DNA from: Desulfovibrio oxyclinae DSM 11498
Lineage (GTDB): Bacteria; Desulfobacterota; Desulfovibrionia; Desulfovibrionales; Desulfovibrionaceae
Length of the DNA: 18,801 nucleotides
Assembly: GCF_000375485.1 (NCBI RefSeq)
Contig: NZ_AQXE01000001.1
Span: forward strand, 303,968 to 322,768
Direction: 5' to 3'
Part shown: positions 6,460 to 14,359 of the stretch, one piece after another
How the letters are laid out: each line of letters opens with the position of its first letter
Numbering within the stretch: the stretch's first letter is position 1
Notes under the pieces: model-generated
Told to the model about the DNA's origin: nothing
Database searches by the model: none
Seen by the model: only the letters and a program-made list of their open reading frames with translations
Program-made: the position numbers and the translations under genes

Positions 6460-9114
6460 ATGCTGAACCTATCGTCCTTGGCGGGCGCGTTGCCCGAGAT
6501 CAATCAATCCCGCATGGTATCGTCGGGGTACGCGGTCTGGCTTGTCTGGGACGGCAAGCTGAATACGGCCATCACGCACACCATGCGTGATTACGGCTGC
6601 CTTCTCATGGCCGAAGAGGAACGGCAGGCCTTGTGGTATTGCCCGAACTCCGAGGTGTTCCGGGCTCTGGCCAGATTGCAGACATGGGCGCGGGTCAACT
6701 CCATCAATGTCTTTGCGCAGGTCATGCCGGTCACCTTCCTTGTAGGGTACGACCTGACCACTTCTCTGTCGCTTCCGCAGGAATTTCTTTCCCAGAGCGC
6801 GGAGGCCCCTAATGATTTCGAGGTCTGGATCCACCCCAAGCTGGAAAGCGAGATAAAGAACATTGCCGGGCTGAGCCTGCGGGCCATCGGCAAGCCGGAC
6901 GGCCTCTCCAATGTGGAGTGGAAGCTGCTTCAGGCCGATCAGGGGCTGGATTACGAGTCCACGCTGCGCTGGTATTTCATCATCAAGCCCCTCGGCAAGC
7001 GCGGGGACAAGGAGAGTATCGTCGGCTGGCGAGATTTCTCCAATGAAATACAGGAGCTCATGCAGCGGCTGAGTCTCAAGTATATTTCCGACGTCAACGA
7101 GGGATTCATGTTCTTCCCTCTGGACAACGTCCGTCTGTTGCGCAGCTTCTGCACCGACATGCTCAACCTCATCCACGAGGCCAAAACGCAGGAAGACCAC
7201 AAATACTGGCCTGTGGTCATGGCCGTTGTGCCGCAGGGAGAGCTGCCGTTCACGCAGGAACTGCCAAAGAAAGTCGGTGTGGACTGGAATCGGTTGACCC
7301 CGGATTTTCCGCACATGCGCTACATCGACGGCTTTCTTCTGAGTCCGTGGTTCGCGGTGAACGACGCACGGTTGGGTACCAAGCAGACCAGCCTTGAATC
7401 GTGGTGCAACATCCGCCTGCGCAAGGAAGGCGGCGAAGCCGATTACGGGACCATCGAGGTGGGTATTCCCGTGCCGCTGACCGAAGCCGAAGGCACGGAA
7501 TGCTTCTATTGCGGCCAGAAGAATCATTCCGCCTTTGAATGTCCCAGCAAGCAATTCGGCCTGCAGACCGGCAAGGCATGGGCGCAGCTGGCCCGAATGA
7601 GTCTGGACGACATCAACGAGGGCGTGGGGCAGATCAACGACGACATCGACTCGGAGAGATTCGTTGAAACAGCCAATGAAATGTTCTCCGCCAAAGAGCC
7701 ATCCAAGGGCGGCGTCATATTGCAGGCCGTGTTCGACATCAACTCCCCGGTGCAGCCCCGGACGGTGAAAATGGTCTGGCGCAGCAAGGCCAAGGAGTGG
7801 GCTGAAGGGTTCCACCAGCTGGGTCCGGAAGAGGGCGATCATATCTGGCCGGGACTCAAGGCGCTGGAGGAGGGCGACCAGTCCGAAGCCGAGGACGAAG
7901 CGAAGAAGGCGGTGGTCAAATATACGCGCAGCTACCAGCCACAAAGCCTTCTGGGGTTTTTGCATCTGGAAAAGGAGGACCCCACACAGGCCATGTTTCA
8001 CTGGCAGGAGGCCGAAAGGTTGGCCTTTACGCCGTTGCAGCAGGGCTACCTTGTTTTTCTTCAGGCACGGTTGCAGGAAATCCTCGGGAATTTCAAGGAG
8101 TCCACCTCGCTTTACAAGCGCGTGAATGTGCTCAGTCCGGGGTGGCTGGAGCCGCTGTATCGACAGGGTGTGTGCATGGTGAAGCTCGGATTCACCGGGC
8201 AGGCCATGGACTTGTTCTTCGATCTCATCAATACGGACCCGAACATTTTCAACCGGATCCTCATTGATCCGGAGCTTGAGCGCGGCCGGGTTCAGCTGTT
8301 GAGTTTTCTCTGGGATAAATGGAGTGAGGCCGAGAAAGAAGCCGAGAAGCTACGGGCCAAGTTGAAGGAGTACATCGAGGAGCTGGATAAACGTTTCGAG
8401 AAGACGCATCCGTTCTATGAAATTGCCGAAGCCGAACTCGCCAAGCTCAAGCATACGGCCGAGGTGGATAACTACGTCGCCTACAGGATGCTCAGTCGGG
8501 GTATGGAGCGGTTCGGCGAGCAGATGGAGAAGCAGGTCCAGCTCGAACTCAAGCGCATCAACTCCAACATCGACTTTCTCACGGAACGTGTGCGGGAAAT
8601 CCAGAAGGAAGCCGCATGGTTTCCCTTTCCCAAACTGTTGGTGGAGTTCAACAAGGATTTCAACTACTGCGTGGAGAAGGTCAACTGGATCAAGACCCAG
8701 CACCTCAAGCAGGCCGATAATTTCCGGCTCGCCACAAAATATGTGCAGGAAATCGAGCAACGCGTGGACACCCTCTCGGGTCGGCTCGTCACCTTGCGGA
8801 TCGTGCGCGACAGCACGCTCTTCGTGTTGATGCTCGGCAAATCCTTCATCTGGTTCGAACTGGTAGGACTGGGGCTTGCTTTCGTCGGCGTGCCGGCGTT
8901 CCTGTGGTTCACTCAGGACGTGCAGGGCAGTTGGCTGGTGAGCACCATGCGCGAGAACCAATGGGAAGTGACCAAGGGATTCGTGATTATTTTGAGTGCC
9001 TTGGCACTGGCCTTTGCGGCCATAAAGAGCGCCGCCGGATTTGAAAAGCGCAAGCAGCAACTCTTCGACCAGCTTGAAGAGGAGATGAACCGTAGATCCA
9101 GAAAGCGCTACTGA
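6460..9114 (+). CDS. large CCHC zinc-knuckle / TPR / coiled-coil membrane protein, function unknown
   Basis: Product of 884 residues, start ATG 6460 with GGGAGA just upstream. No signal peptide. Residues 1-345 are a mixed alpha/beta region I do not recognise. Residues 348-361 carry a perfect CX2CX4HX4C zinc knuckle (Cys348, Cys351, His356, Cys361; CFYCGQKNHSAFEC). A linker follows, then helical TPR-like repeats at about 455-605 (for example GNFKESTSLYKRVNVLSPGW and GFTGQAMDLFFDLINTDP). A charged coiled coil spans about 620-780. Two hydrophobic helices (about 788-817 and 838-861) are separated by a short loop, and a basic tail (RRSRKRY) ends the protein. It would be a mainly cytosolic protein anchored to the inner membrane by a C-terminal hairpin. 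The knuckle suggests nucleic-acid or protein binding. No enzyme motif is visible. It stands alone between two minus-strand genes and ends before a hairpin terminator. Confidence 0.9.
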   Translation: MLNLSSLAGALPEINQSRMVSSGYAVWLVWDGKLNTAITHTMRDYGCLLMAEEERQALWYCPNSEVFRALARLQTWARVNSINVFAQVMPVTFLVGYDLTTSLSLPQEFLSQSAEAPNDFEVWIHPKLESEIKNIAGLSLRAIGKPDGLSNVEWKLLQADQGLDYESTLRWYFIIKPLGKRGDKESIVGWRDFSNEIQELMQRLSLKYISDVNEGFMFFPLDNVRLLRSFCTDMLNLIHEAKTQEDHKYWPVVMAVVPQGELPFTQELPKKVGVDWNRLTPDFPHMRYIDGFLLSPWFAVNDARLGTKQTSLESWCNIRLRKEGGEADYGTIEVGIPVPLTEAEGTECFYCGQKNHSAFECPSKQFGLQTGKAWAQLARMSLDDINEGVGQINDDIDSERFVETANEMFSAKEPSKGGVILQAVFDINSPVQPRTVKMVWRSKAKEWAEGFHQLGPEEGDHIWPGLKALEEGDQSEAEDEAKKAVVKYTRSYQPQSLLGFLHLEKEDPTQAMFHWQEAERLAFTPLQQGYLVFLQARLQEILGNFKESTSLYKRVNVLSPGWLEPLYRQGVCMVKLGFTGQAMDLFFDLINTDPNIFNRILIDPELERGRVQLLSFLWDKWSEAEKEAEKLRAKLKEYIEELDKRFEKTHPFYEIAEAELAKLKHTAEVDNYVAYRMLSRGMERFGEQMEKQVQLELKRINSNIDFLTERVREIQKEAAWFPFPKLLVEFNKDFNYCVEKVNWIKTQHLKQADNFRLATKYVQEIEQRVDTLSGRLVTLRIVRDSTLFVLMLGKSFIWFELVGLGLAFVGVPAFLWFTQDVQGSWLVSTMRENQWEVTKGFVIILSALALAFAAIKSAAGFEKRKQQLFDQLEEEMNRRSRKRY

Positions 9115-9128
9115 CCGATGACGAAAAA

Positions 9129-9158
9129 GAGGACGGGTGTTCCCCAACACCCGTCCTC
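9129..9158 (-). terminator. bidirectional hairpin terminator, best on the minus strand
   Basis: A perfect 13-bp stem (GAGGACGGGTGTT / AACACCCGTCCTC) with a CCCC loop lies between two convergent genes. On the minus strand the stem is followed by TTTTTCG (complement of 9122-9128), a usable T-tract for the lysozyme-like gene. On the plus strand only GTTATC follows, so termination of the zinc-knuckle gene would be weaker. Confidence 0.8.
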
Positions 9159-9197
9159 GTTATCGGACCGCCGGATCTCCCCTCCGGCGCCGCAGCG

Positions 9198-10241
9198 CTA
9201 CGCGGTCCGATTGACCTGCATGCCCGAGAGCATGTTCAGGGCAATTTCCTTCTCCGATTCCAGACGGTTGCCTACCGCCTGTCTTACCCGCTCCGTGCTG
9301 GAGCCGAACTGCCCCTTGCGGGTATCGTAGACCTGTTCAATGAGCTTGCGGCTGAACTCGCCGCCCTCGGTGCGTCCGAGGAACGCATTGATGGCCTTGC
9401 TGAAAATGTTGGATGCTCCGGTGGGGCCGTGTTGCACCGAGGTGCTCCACAACACCTCCTTGACGATGGGCGGAGCGGTTTCCAGATCAATGCCGGTCTT
9501 GTCGCGGATCATGTTTCTGGCGGTATCGTAATGCTCACCCTTGATGAAACCGTGCTGTAGCTTTTCGAAACGTTCAGGCATTTCCGTGGCGATGCTCTTC
9601 CACTCCTTGGGCATGGCCCCGGTAGTGCCTCCGGTCTCGGCCGGGCCTGTCGAACGCAGTCGCTGGGCCAGTTCCGGAGCCTTGTCGTCCAGATAATTCA
9701 GGAACCGATCCATGGTGCCGGTCTTGGAGGCTATCTGGTATTTGCCGTAAGAGGTGCCGCCGGTGCTGTCCCAACCAATGGCTTCAATGCCCTTGTTCCC
9801 GGATTCAAACTGGGCGGACAGAAAGCCTTCCACTTCCTGCGCTACGCTCTGAGGTTTTGTTGACGAAGTGGTGCCGCCGGTTGCCTGTGCGGGGTTGTTG
9901 GCAACAGGCTGAGATGAAACAGCCGCCTGCACCGCCTGCGGAATGGAAACGGAAGTGGGGCCCTCGGTTCCCGTCTGCTGCATAATGCGCGAAATGGTGG
10001 CGAGCGCGTCAAACATCATGGCATCGTTCAGAAACGACGTGTCGAATTGTCCCGCTCCGGAACCGAGATTGGAATCCCCGTCCGAGAGAAGGCTTTGCGC
10101 CATTTTCATCTGCTGCTCAAAGGCCTGGTTGACTTGTGCAGGGGGCTTGCCGCCGCCGGGACGCTCTCCAAGTCCGGAGCCCGTATCCTTGGCTTGCAGC
10201 AGCTGCACCGCATCTATCATGCCTTTCATTCCGATCGCCAT
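9198..10241 (-). CDS. lysozyme-like protein with VgrG3-type C-terminal domain
   Basis: Product of 347 residues, start ATG 10241 with GAGGTGA 6 bases upstream. Residues 1-90 (MAIGMKGMIDAVQLLQAKDTG onward) form a helical region loosely like the rod-binding part of FlgJ. A Thr/Ser/Pro/Gln-rich linker spans about 92-130. From about 131 comes a domain with FESGNKG (candidate catalytic Glu146) and GWDSTGGTSYGKYQIAS, which I recall from the C-terminal lysozyme-like domain of type VI spike VgrG3 and related proteins, so peptidoglycan cleavage is the likely activity. There is no Sec signal peptide, so export, if any, would need a dedicated system such as the flagellar apparatus. A near-consensus sigma-54 promoter lies upstream. 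No flagellar or type VI genes are in the window. The domain name is from memory, hence moderate confidence. Confidence 0.7.
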   Translation of the reverse strand: MAIGMKGMIDAVQLLQAKDTGSGLGERPGGGKPPAQVNQAFEQQMKMAQSLLSDGDSNLGSGAGQFDTSFLNDAMMFDALATISRIMQQTGTEGPTSVSIPQAVQAAVSSQPVANNPAQATGGTTSSTKPQSVAQEVEGFLSAQFESGNKGIEAIGWDSTGGTSYGKYQIASKTGTMDRFLNYLDDKAPELAQRLRSTGPAETGGTTGAMPKEWKSIATEMPERFEKLQHGFIKGEHYDTARNMIRDKTGIDLETAPPIVKEVLWSTSVQHGPTGASNIFSKAINAFLGRTEGGEFSRKLIEQVYDTRKGQFGSSTERVRQAVGNRLESEKEIALNMLSGMQVNRTA

Positions 10242-10296
10242 AATTCACCTCATGTGTCAAATTACCGTCGGGGACGGCTTTGTCCACACGATGTAA

Positions 10297-10313
10297 AGCA
10301 ACCGGTGTGCCAC
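10297..10313 (-). promoter_or_regulatory. sigma-54 (RpoN) promoter for the lysozyme-like gene
   Basis: The minus strand reads GTGGCACACCGGTTGCT from 10313 to 10297, followed by TT. This matches the sigma-54 pattern TGGCAC-N5-TTGCW with the required GG-N10-GC spacing. The start site would fall about 12 bases past the GC, near 10287, leaving a leader of about 45 bases before ATG 10241. A 9-base palindrome, CACAGTGTG, sits beside the -24 element. Activator sites would be expected farther upstream, inside the 3' end of mutY. Confidence 0.8.
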
Positions 10314-10335
10314 ACTGTGTAATGGTCTGATAAGA

Positions 10336-11427
10336 CTATATATTCAGAATGGAGGATAGCCGCAGGTCGTCATGAATCCGTTCAAGCAGTTTGCGGTGTC
10401 CTGCGGGGTAGGCGTAGTTTGACAGTTCCTGAGGCCGCACAAAGCGTCCTTCGTCCGCCTCATGAAAAACGGGAGCCACTTCTCCGACGGCCTTGCACAG
10501 GTAGCAATGCATGGTCACCCGGTACTTGGTGTAGGCGTACTTGACCACGGCGATCTTTTCGCCCGGCTCGACCGAAAGCTCGGTTTCTTCCATGTATTCG
10601 CGCCTGAGCGCCTGTTCCGGTGTCTCACCTTCCTCCAGACAGCCGCCCGGAAATTCCCAAAGCCCGGGCCAAAGGTCATCGGGTTTGCGTTTCTGAATGA
10701 GAATTCGTCCGTCGTGAACGAGGATGCCCGTGGCCATTTCGATGCGAATCACGTTTTTTCCGGGCTTGGGGAGAGGGCGTTCGAAAACGATGTTTTCCCG
10801 GTGGGCTGCACAGCGGGGCTGGACAGGGCAGAGATCGCACTCAGCCTTTCTTGAGCAGACCAGCGCGCCAAGTTCCATGAGGGCCTGATTGAATTCGCGC
10901 GGCCTGTCTTCGGGCATGAAGCGCCTGACGCACTGCTCGGCCTGTTCGCGCAATTCCTTGGAGCCTGCCTCGAAACCGAGGTTCTCCAGACGGGCAAAGA
11001 CGCGCATGACGTTGGCGTCGATGCAGGGCACGGGCCGATTGAAGGCGATGCTGGCGATGGCTCCGGCAGTGTATTCGCCAATGCCGGGAAGCGCCCTGAT
11101 GGCAACGGGATCCTTCGGAAACCGACCGTCATGGACTTCGGCTATCTCGCGGGCCGCGCGCAGAAGGTTGCGGGCCCGTGAATAGTATCCAAGTCCTTCC
11201 CACAGCTTGAGAACTTCGTCCTCCTGAGCCTGCGAAAGTGCGGGGACGTCCGGAAACCGTTTTACCCAGCGTTCGAAATAGGGGACCACGCGGTCCATCT
11301 GGGTCTGCTGGGCCATGATCTCGGAAACCCAGACATGGTACGGATCGTACGTCCTGCGCCATGGCAGGTCGCGTCGATTGGTCTCGAACCAGTCGAGCAG
11401 AGCGTTGGTGAAGGTATCTGGTGTCAC
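10336..11427 (-). CDS. mutY: A/G-specific adenine DNA glycosylase MutY with C-terminal Nudix domain
   Basis: Removes adenine mispaired with 8-oxoguanine. Counted from GTG 11427 (363 residues), catalytic Glu36 lies in SEIMAQQTQ, the helix-hairpin-helix is LPGIGEYTAGAIASIAF, and catalytic Asp137 is in PCIDANVMRVFAR; both match E. coli MutY Glu37/Asp138. Four Cys of the iron-sulfur loop follow (191, 197, 200, 206), with spacing C-x5-C-x2-C-x5-C, one residue shorter than the common x6. The C-terminal MutT-like domain carries a complete Nudix box (GCLEEGETPEQALRREYMEE, 263-282), which is usually degenerate in MutY. The GTG start lacks a strong Shine-Dalgarno; no in-frame ATG precedes the catalytic Glu, and the frame upstream runs into gpmA. 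The gene lies 10 bases after gpmA, so the two are probably co-transcribed. Confidence 0.93.
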   Translation of the reverse strand: MTPDTFTNALLDWFETNRRDLPWRRTYDPYHVWVSEIMAQQTQMDRVVPYFERWVKRFPDVPALSQAQEDEVLKLWEGLGYYSRARNLLRAAREIAEVHDGRFPKDPVAIRALPGIGEYTAGAIASIAFNRPVPCIDANVMRVFARLENLGFEAGSKELREQAEQCVRRFMPEDRPREFNQALMELGALVCSRKAECDLCPVQPRCAAHRENIVFERPLPKPGKNVIRIEMATGILVHDGRILIQKRKPDDLWPGLWEFPGGCLEEGETPEQALRREYMEETELSVEPGEKIAVVKYAYTKYRVTMHCYLCKAVGEVAPVFHEADEGRFVRPQELSNYAYPAGHRKLLERIHDDLRLSSILNI

Positions 11428-11437
11428 CCGCGATGCA

Positions 11438-12202
11438 TTACTCTTCCTTGCCCTGCTTGGCAACCGATGCCTGATTGGCCACGGCCTGCGCCTTCTTGGC
11501 CGCTTCTTCGGGGTCGCCCAGGTAATAGCGGTTTTGCGCCTTGAGGGAGCCGTCCAACTCATAGACCAGCGGTACGCCGGTGGGGATGTTCAGCTTGGTC
11601 ACCTCGTCGTCGCTCATGCCGTCGAGGTATTTGACGAGTCCTCGAAGCGAATTGCCGTGAGCGACCACCAAGACCTTCAAGCCCTGTCTGACCTGCGGTG
11701 AGATGGTATCGAACCAGTAAGGCATGGTGCGTTCGATGGTCAGCTTGAGACTTTCGCTGCGGGGCAGTTCGGCGTCGTCCAGCTCGGCATAGCGGCGTTC
11801 CCGGCCCGGAAAACGTTCGTCGGAAGGATCAAGCTCCGGCGGCGGGACGTCGAAACTGCGTCGCCACTGGAAAACCTGATCATCGCCATACTTCTCGGCG
11901 GTCTCGGCCTTGTTCAGCCCTTGAAGCGCACCGTAATGCCGCTCGTTGAGTCGCCACGTGCGGTGTACCGGCAGCCACATGAGGTCCATGCGGTCCAGCA
12001 CCAACCAAAGAGTCCTGATGGCCCGCTTCAGGACAGATGTGTGGCAGATGTCGAAGGTGAAGCCTGCTTCCTGAAGCAGCCTCGCGCCCTCTACCGCTTC
12101 CTGTACGCCCTGTTCCGTCAAGTCCACGTCGGTCCAGCCGGTGAAGCGGTTTTCGAGGTTCCAGGTGCTCTGGCCGTGTCGGATGAGAACCAGCTTGTGC
12201 AT
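11438..12202 (-). CDS. gpmA: 2,3-bisphosphoglycerate-dependent phosphoglycerate mutase
   Basis: Interconverts 3- and 2-phosphoglycerate in glycolysis and gluconeogenesis, in the cytoplasm. From ATG 12202 the product is 254 residues. The phosphohistidine motif [10 protein letters not shown] gives nucleophile His9. [32 protein letters not shown] (acid/base Glu87) and [15 protein letters not shown] (His182) are all typical of dPGM. The C-terminal tail (about 235-254, Ala/Lys/Gln-rich) is longer than the core needs. I place the start at 12202 rather than 12235, because AAGGAGAT lies 7 bases upstream and the [10 protein letters not shown] opening is canonical. mutY follows after 10 bases. Confidence 0.96.
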   Translation of the reverse strand: MHKLVLIRHGQSTWNLENRFTGWTDVDLTEQGVQEAVEGARLLQEAGFTFDICHTSVLKRAIRTLWLVLDRMDLMWLPVHRTWRLNERHYGALQGLNKAETAEKYGDDQVFQWRRSFDVPPPELDPSDERFPGRERRYAELDDAELPRSESLKLTIERTMPYWFDTISPQVRQGLKVLVVAHGNSLRGLVKYLDGMSDDEVTKLNIPTGVPLVYELDGSLKAQNRYYLGDPEEAAKKAQAVANQASVAKQGKEE

Positions 12203-12295
12203 TCGGTAATCTCCTTGGTTGAAATTCCAGCGCACAGGCTAGCACGGTGTGATGGGTGATTGAAGAATTATTTTGAAACGGCAGGGAAGTCGCGA

Positions 12296-13816
12296 TCAGC
12301 CCTTCCAGCGAAGGCGTTGCTCCAGCTCTGGGTCGGTCACGGCCCTGACGACACCGATGGTCTCGTCCACCACCACCTGTCCATGCGCGAAGCCCTTGAC
12401 CTTGCGCACGTCCTTGACCAAGGCGTACATCACGTCGGCCTGCGCGTCCTCTTTGCGCCAACTCTTGTTGGCACAGAGGGTCGCAGCCTGCCGCAGGCTT
12501 GATTCCGGCACTTCCTGACCGGGATGGTCGCGGCGCAGGATCACATGGGAGCTGGGGCCGTCAGCCACGTGGAACCAATAGTCGAACGTGCTGGCGGCCT
12601 TGCTGATGATGTCGTGGTTGGCCTTGCTGTTCTTGCCGCGAACAACAGTCAGTCCGTCGTCCGTAACAAAGACGTGGGCGGCCAGTCCCTTGTACCGTTT
12701 CGGCAGGGTGGGGGAAGACCGAGGCTTGCCGGAATCGGGTGTGTCGTCGGCCGGGACGCCTTCGTTTTCCACGCGGGCCATGTCTTCTTCCAGAATGCGA
12801 CGGCGCTCTTCGACATGAGGCATGCCGCGGTCAGCTTTGGAGGCCAGCTTGAAATACCGTTGCATGTTTTCGCTGACGGAGAGGAACGGATTCAGTTCGA
12901 CGGTGACCTGCCCGTGCTCCGGGTGATTCACCTCGACGGATTCGAGTCCCTCGGCATCCTGAAAACGATAGAGTTCCGCCTGAAGGGCTTCCGCCTTGAT
13001 GCGGTCGCGCCGGTACGTTTCAAGCCTGCTCTCTTCCTGTTCAAGTTTGGCAAGTGCGCGGCGGATGCGTCTTCTGGCTGATTTCTTGCGCTGTTGCAGG
13101 CCGGGGTCGCCCGCCTTTTGCAACAAGGGAAAGAGGGTGGGTTCGCCATAGGCGGCGCAAGCTTCCAACGCGGTGTCGAAACGCTCGGCGTCCGGCGTTT
13201 CCGGCCAGAGCAGGGGCGGCTTGGGCGTTCCGTCCTGTGCACGGGCGACATAGCAGGAATCGGCCTCGCCGAGTGCTACTTTCGCGTACATCGCGTGGGC
13301 TTCATTCGCTGGCAGCGAGCGCAAACGGCGGCGCAGAGGCGGAGATATGTGCGGGTACTGGCGCCATATCTCCTTGTCTTCCATGACATCCTCGAAGGCG
13401 GGCCAATCCGGGGCCGAGGCAAATCCTTCGTCGAGGCCGCGCACCAGCTTGAGATCTTCATGGATATCGAAAACGAGGTGTGTCCATTCAGGGTACAGGC
13501 GGGACGGGGTCAGCTCAAAAGCCAGCCGGAGGTTGGGCCAGTCCGTGGAGTGGGTCAGCAGGCGCCTTCCCTGAAGACGTTTGCGCATCCACATGACCTG
13601 GGCGGGCGCGTCGGCAGGGTTGGCGGGCTTGTTGTCCGTAAAAAAGAGATGGCCCGCCGATCTGGCGGGCCTGAACAACATATTCTTCGGGAGTCCGCGG
13701 GCATGCATACGGAGGTTCCAGACACCGGGAGCCGGGCCGAAAATCTTGTCGACCCTGCACCCTTCGAGCGCCGGGCCAAGCTCCGCCGCCAGACGGCGAA
13801 AGAAGTTTGCTTCCAT
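12296..13816 (-). CDS. NFACT-family protein (RqcH/Rqc2-like)
   Basis: Product of 506 residues. The NFACT-N domain covers about 1-235, with the opening MEANFFRRLAAELGPALEGCRVDKIFGPAPGVWNL and QVMWMRKRLQGRRLL. A basic, charged coiled coil covers about 240-350, and the NFACT-R (DUF814) domain about 375-470, with RGKNSKANHDIISK and DYWFHVADGPSSHVIL, both hallmarks of the family. Canonical members (B. subtilis RqcH) bind stalled 50S-peptidyl-tRNA and recruit tRNA-Ala to add alanine tails. The product is somewhat shorter than RqcH, and the Asp-Arg pair expected after the RKRLQGRRL segment appears to be replaced (TDWPNLRLAF), so that role is uncertain. AGGAC precedes the ATG. dksA ends 18 bases upstream on the same strand, so the two likely form an operon. 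Confidence 0.88.
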   Translation of the reverse strand: MEANFFRRLAAELGPALEGCRVDKIFGPAPGVWNLRMHARGLPKNMLFRPARSAGHLFFTDNKPANPADAPAQVMWMRKRLQGRRLLTHSTDWPNLRLAFELTPSRLYPEWTHLVFDIHEDLKLVRGLDEGFASAPDWPAFEDVMEDKEIWRQYPHISPPLRRRLRSLPANEAHAMYAKVALGEADSCYVARAQDGTPKPPLLWPETPDAERFDTALEACAAYGEPTLFPLLQKAGDPGLQQRKKSARRRIRRALAKLEQEESRLETYRRDRIKAEALQAELYRFQDAEGLESVEVNHPEHGQVTVELNPFLSVSENMQRYFKLASKADRGMPHVEERRRILEEDMARVENEGVPADDTPDSGKPRSSPTLPKRYKGLAAHVFVTDDGLTVVRGKNSKANHDIISKAASTFDYWFHVADGPSSHVILRRDHPGQEVPESSLRQAATLCANKSWRKEDAQADVMYALVKDVRKVKGFAHGQVVVDETIGVVRAVTDPELEQRLRWKG

Positions 13817-13834
13817 GTCGTCCTGTGCGTGGGG

Positions 13835-14197
13835 CTAGTCGCCGCGCACGTGCTCGTCTTCTTCCTGCTTGCTCTTGCACTCAATGCAGAGCGTTGTCAT
13901 GGGTCTGGCCTTCAGGCGCGGGACGCTGATGTCATCGCCGCATTCCTGACAAAGGCCGAAGTCGCCGTCGTCGATACGCTGAAGCGCCTGCTGGATCTTC
14001 TTGATCAGCTTGCGTTCGCGGTCGCGCAGTCTCAAGGTGAAGGCCCGGTCGGACTCTGCCGTGGCGCGGTCTGCCGGATCGGCATAGACTTCGCCGGTTT
14101 CGGTCATGTCCTCAAGCGTCTGATCGCTCTTCTTGAGGATGTCGTCGAGCATTCCCGTGAGCATTTCGCGGAAGTACTGAATATCCTTGGCGTCCAT
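13835..14197 (-). CDS. dksA: DksA/TraR-family transcription regulator
   Basis: Binds RNA polymerase through the secondary channel and, with ppGpp, modulates promoters, especially those of stable RNA. The product is 120 residues, shorter than the 151 of E. coli DksA. It shows the coiled coil (about 8-75) with the tip motif DPADRA (Asp40, Asp43), needed for activity in DksA. The zinc finger has CQEC (83/86) and CIEC (104/107), with RLKARP between. The start ATG 14197 has AGGAG 8 bases upstream. It diverges from a tRNA operon and precedes the NFACT gene. Given its intact acidic tip, it should be a functional DksA rather than a TraR-like relic, but genomes of this group often have several paralogs. 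Confidence 0.93.
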   Translation of the reverse strand: MDAKDIQYFREMLTGMLDDILKKSDQTLEDMTETGEVYADPADRATAESDRAFTLRLRDRERKLIKKIQQALQRIDDGDFGLCQECGDDISVPRLKARPMTTLCIECKSKQEEDEHVRGD

Positions 14198-14250
14198 GTA
14201 TTAGGCTCCTGCGGATTCGGTGATGTGCGAAAACTTTACCGAGACTCATG

Positions 14251-14279
14251 ATGATAAACAACTAGACGGGCTGCGTAAA
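14251..14279 (-). promoter_or_regulatory. candidate sigma-70 promoter for dksA
   Basis: Minus strand TTTACG (14279-14274), 17 bases, TATCAT (14256-14251). The -10 matches 5 of 6 consensus bases and the -35 matches 4 of 6. The predicted start near 14244 gives a leader of about 47 bases. The rest of the 211-base gap to the tRNA operon shows no gene. Confidence 0.55.
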
Positions 14280-14359
14280 CCAAAAAGGCAGTGGAAGTAA
14301 AGCATTTCCTTGTATCCCCCCTGCGGAAGTACGAAGCCGGATTTTTTTCGGATTTCCCC

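Noticed and set aside
6469..8001. Long minus-strand open frame (510 codons) opposite the zinc-knuckle gene
   Set aside because: The antisense frame is kept open by GC-rich third positions. Its translation has no family motifs, and the plus strand has a supported start, domains and terminator.
9118..9330. Short plus-strand frame after the zinc-knuckle gene
   Set aside because: It runs through the terminator hairpin and the 3' end of the minus-strand gene; no Shine-Dalgarno or motif.
11428..11562. 45-codon N-terminal extension of MutY
   Set aside because: It is Arg-rich and lies over the 3' end of gpmA. With start at 11427 the catalytic Glu and Asp fall at E. coli-like positions.
13094..14251. 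Plus-strand open frame (385 codons) across NFACT and dksA
   Set aside because: It spans two well-supported minus-strand genes and their promoter and shows no motifs.
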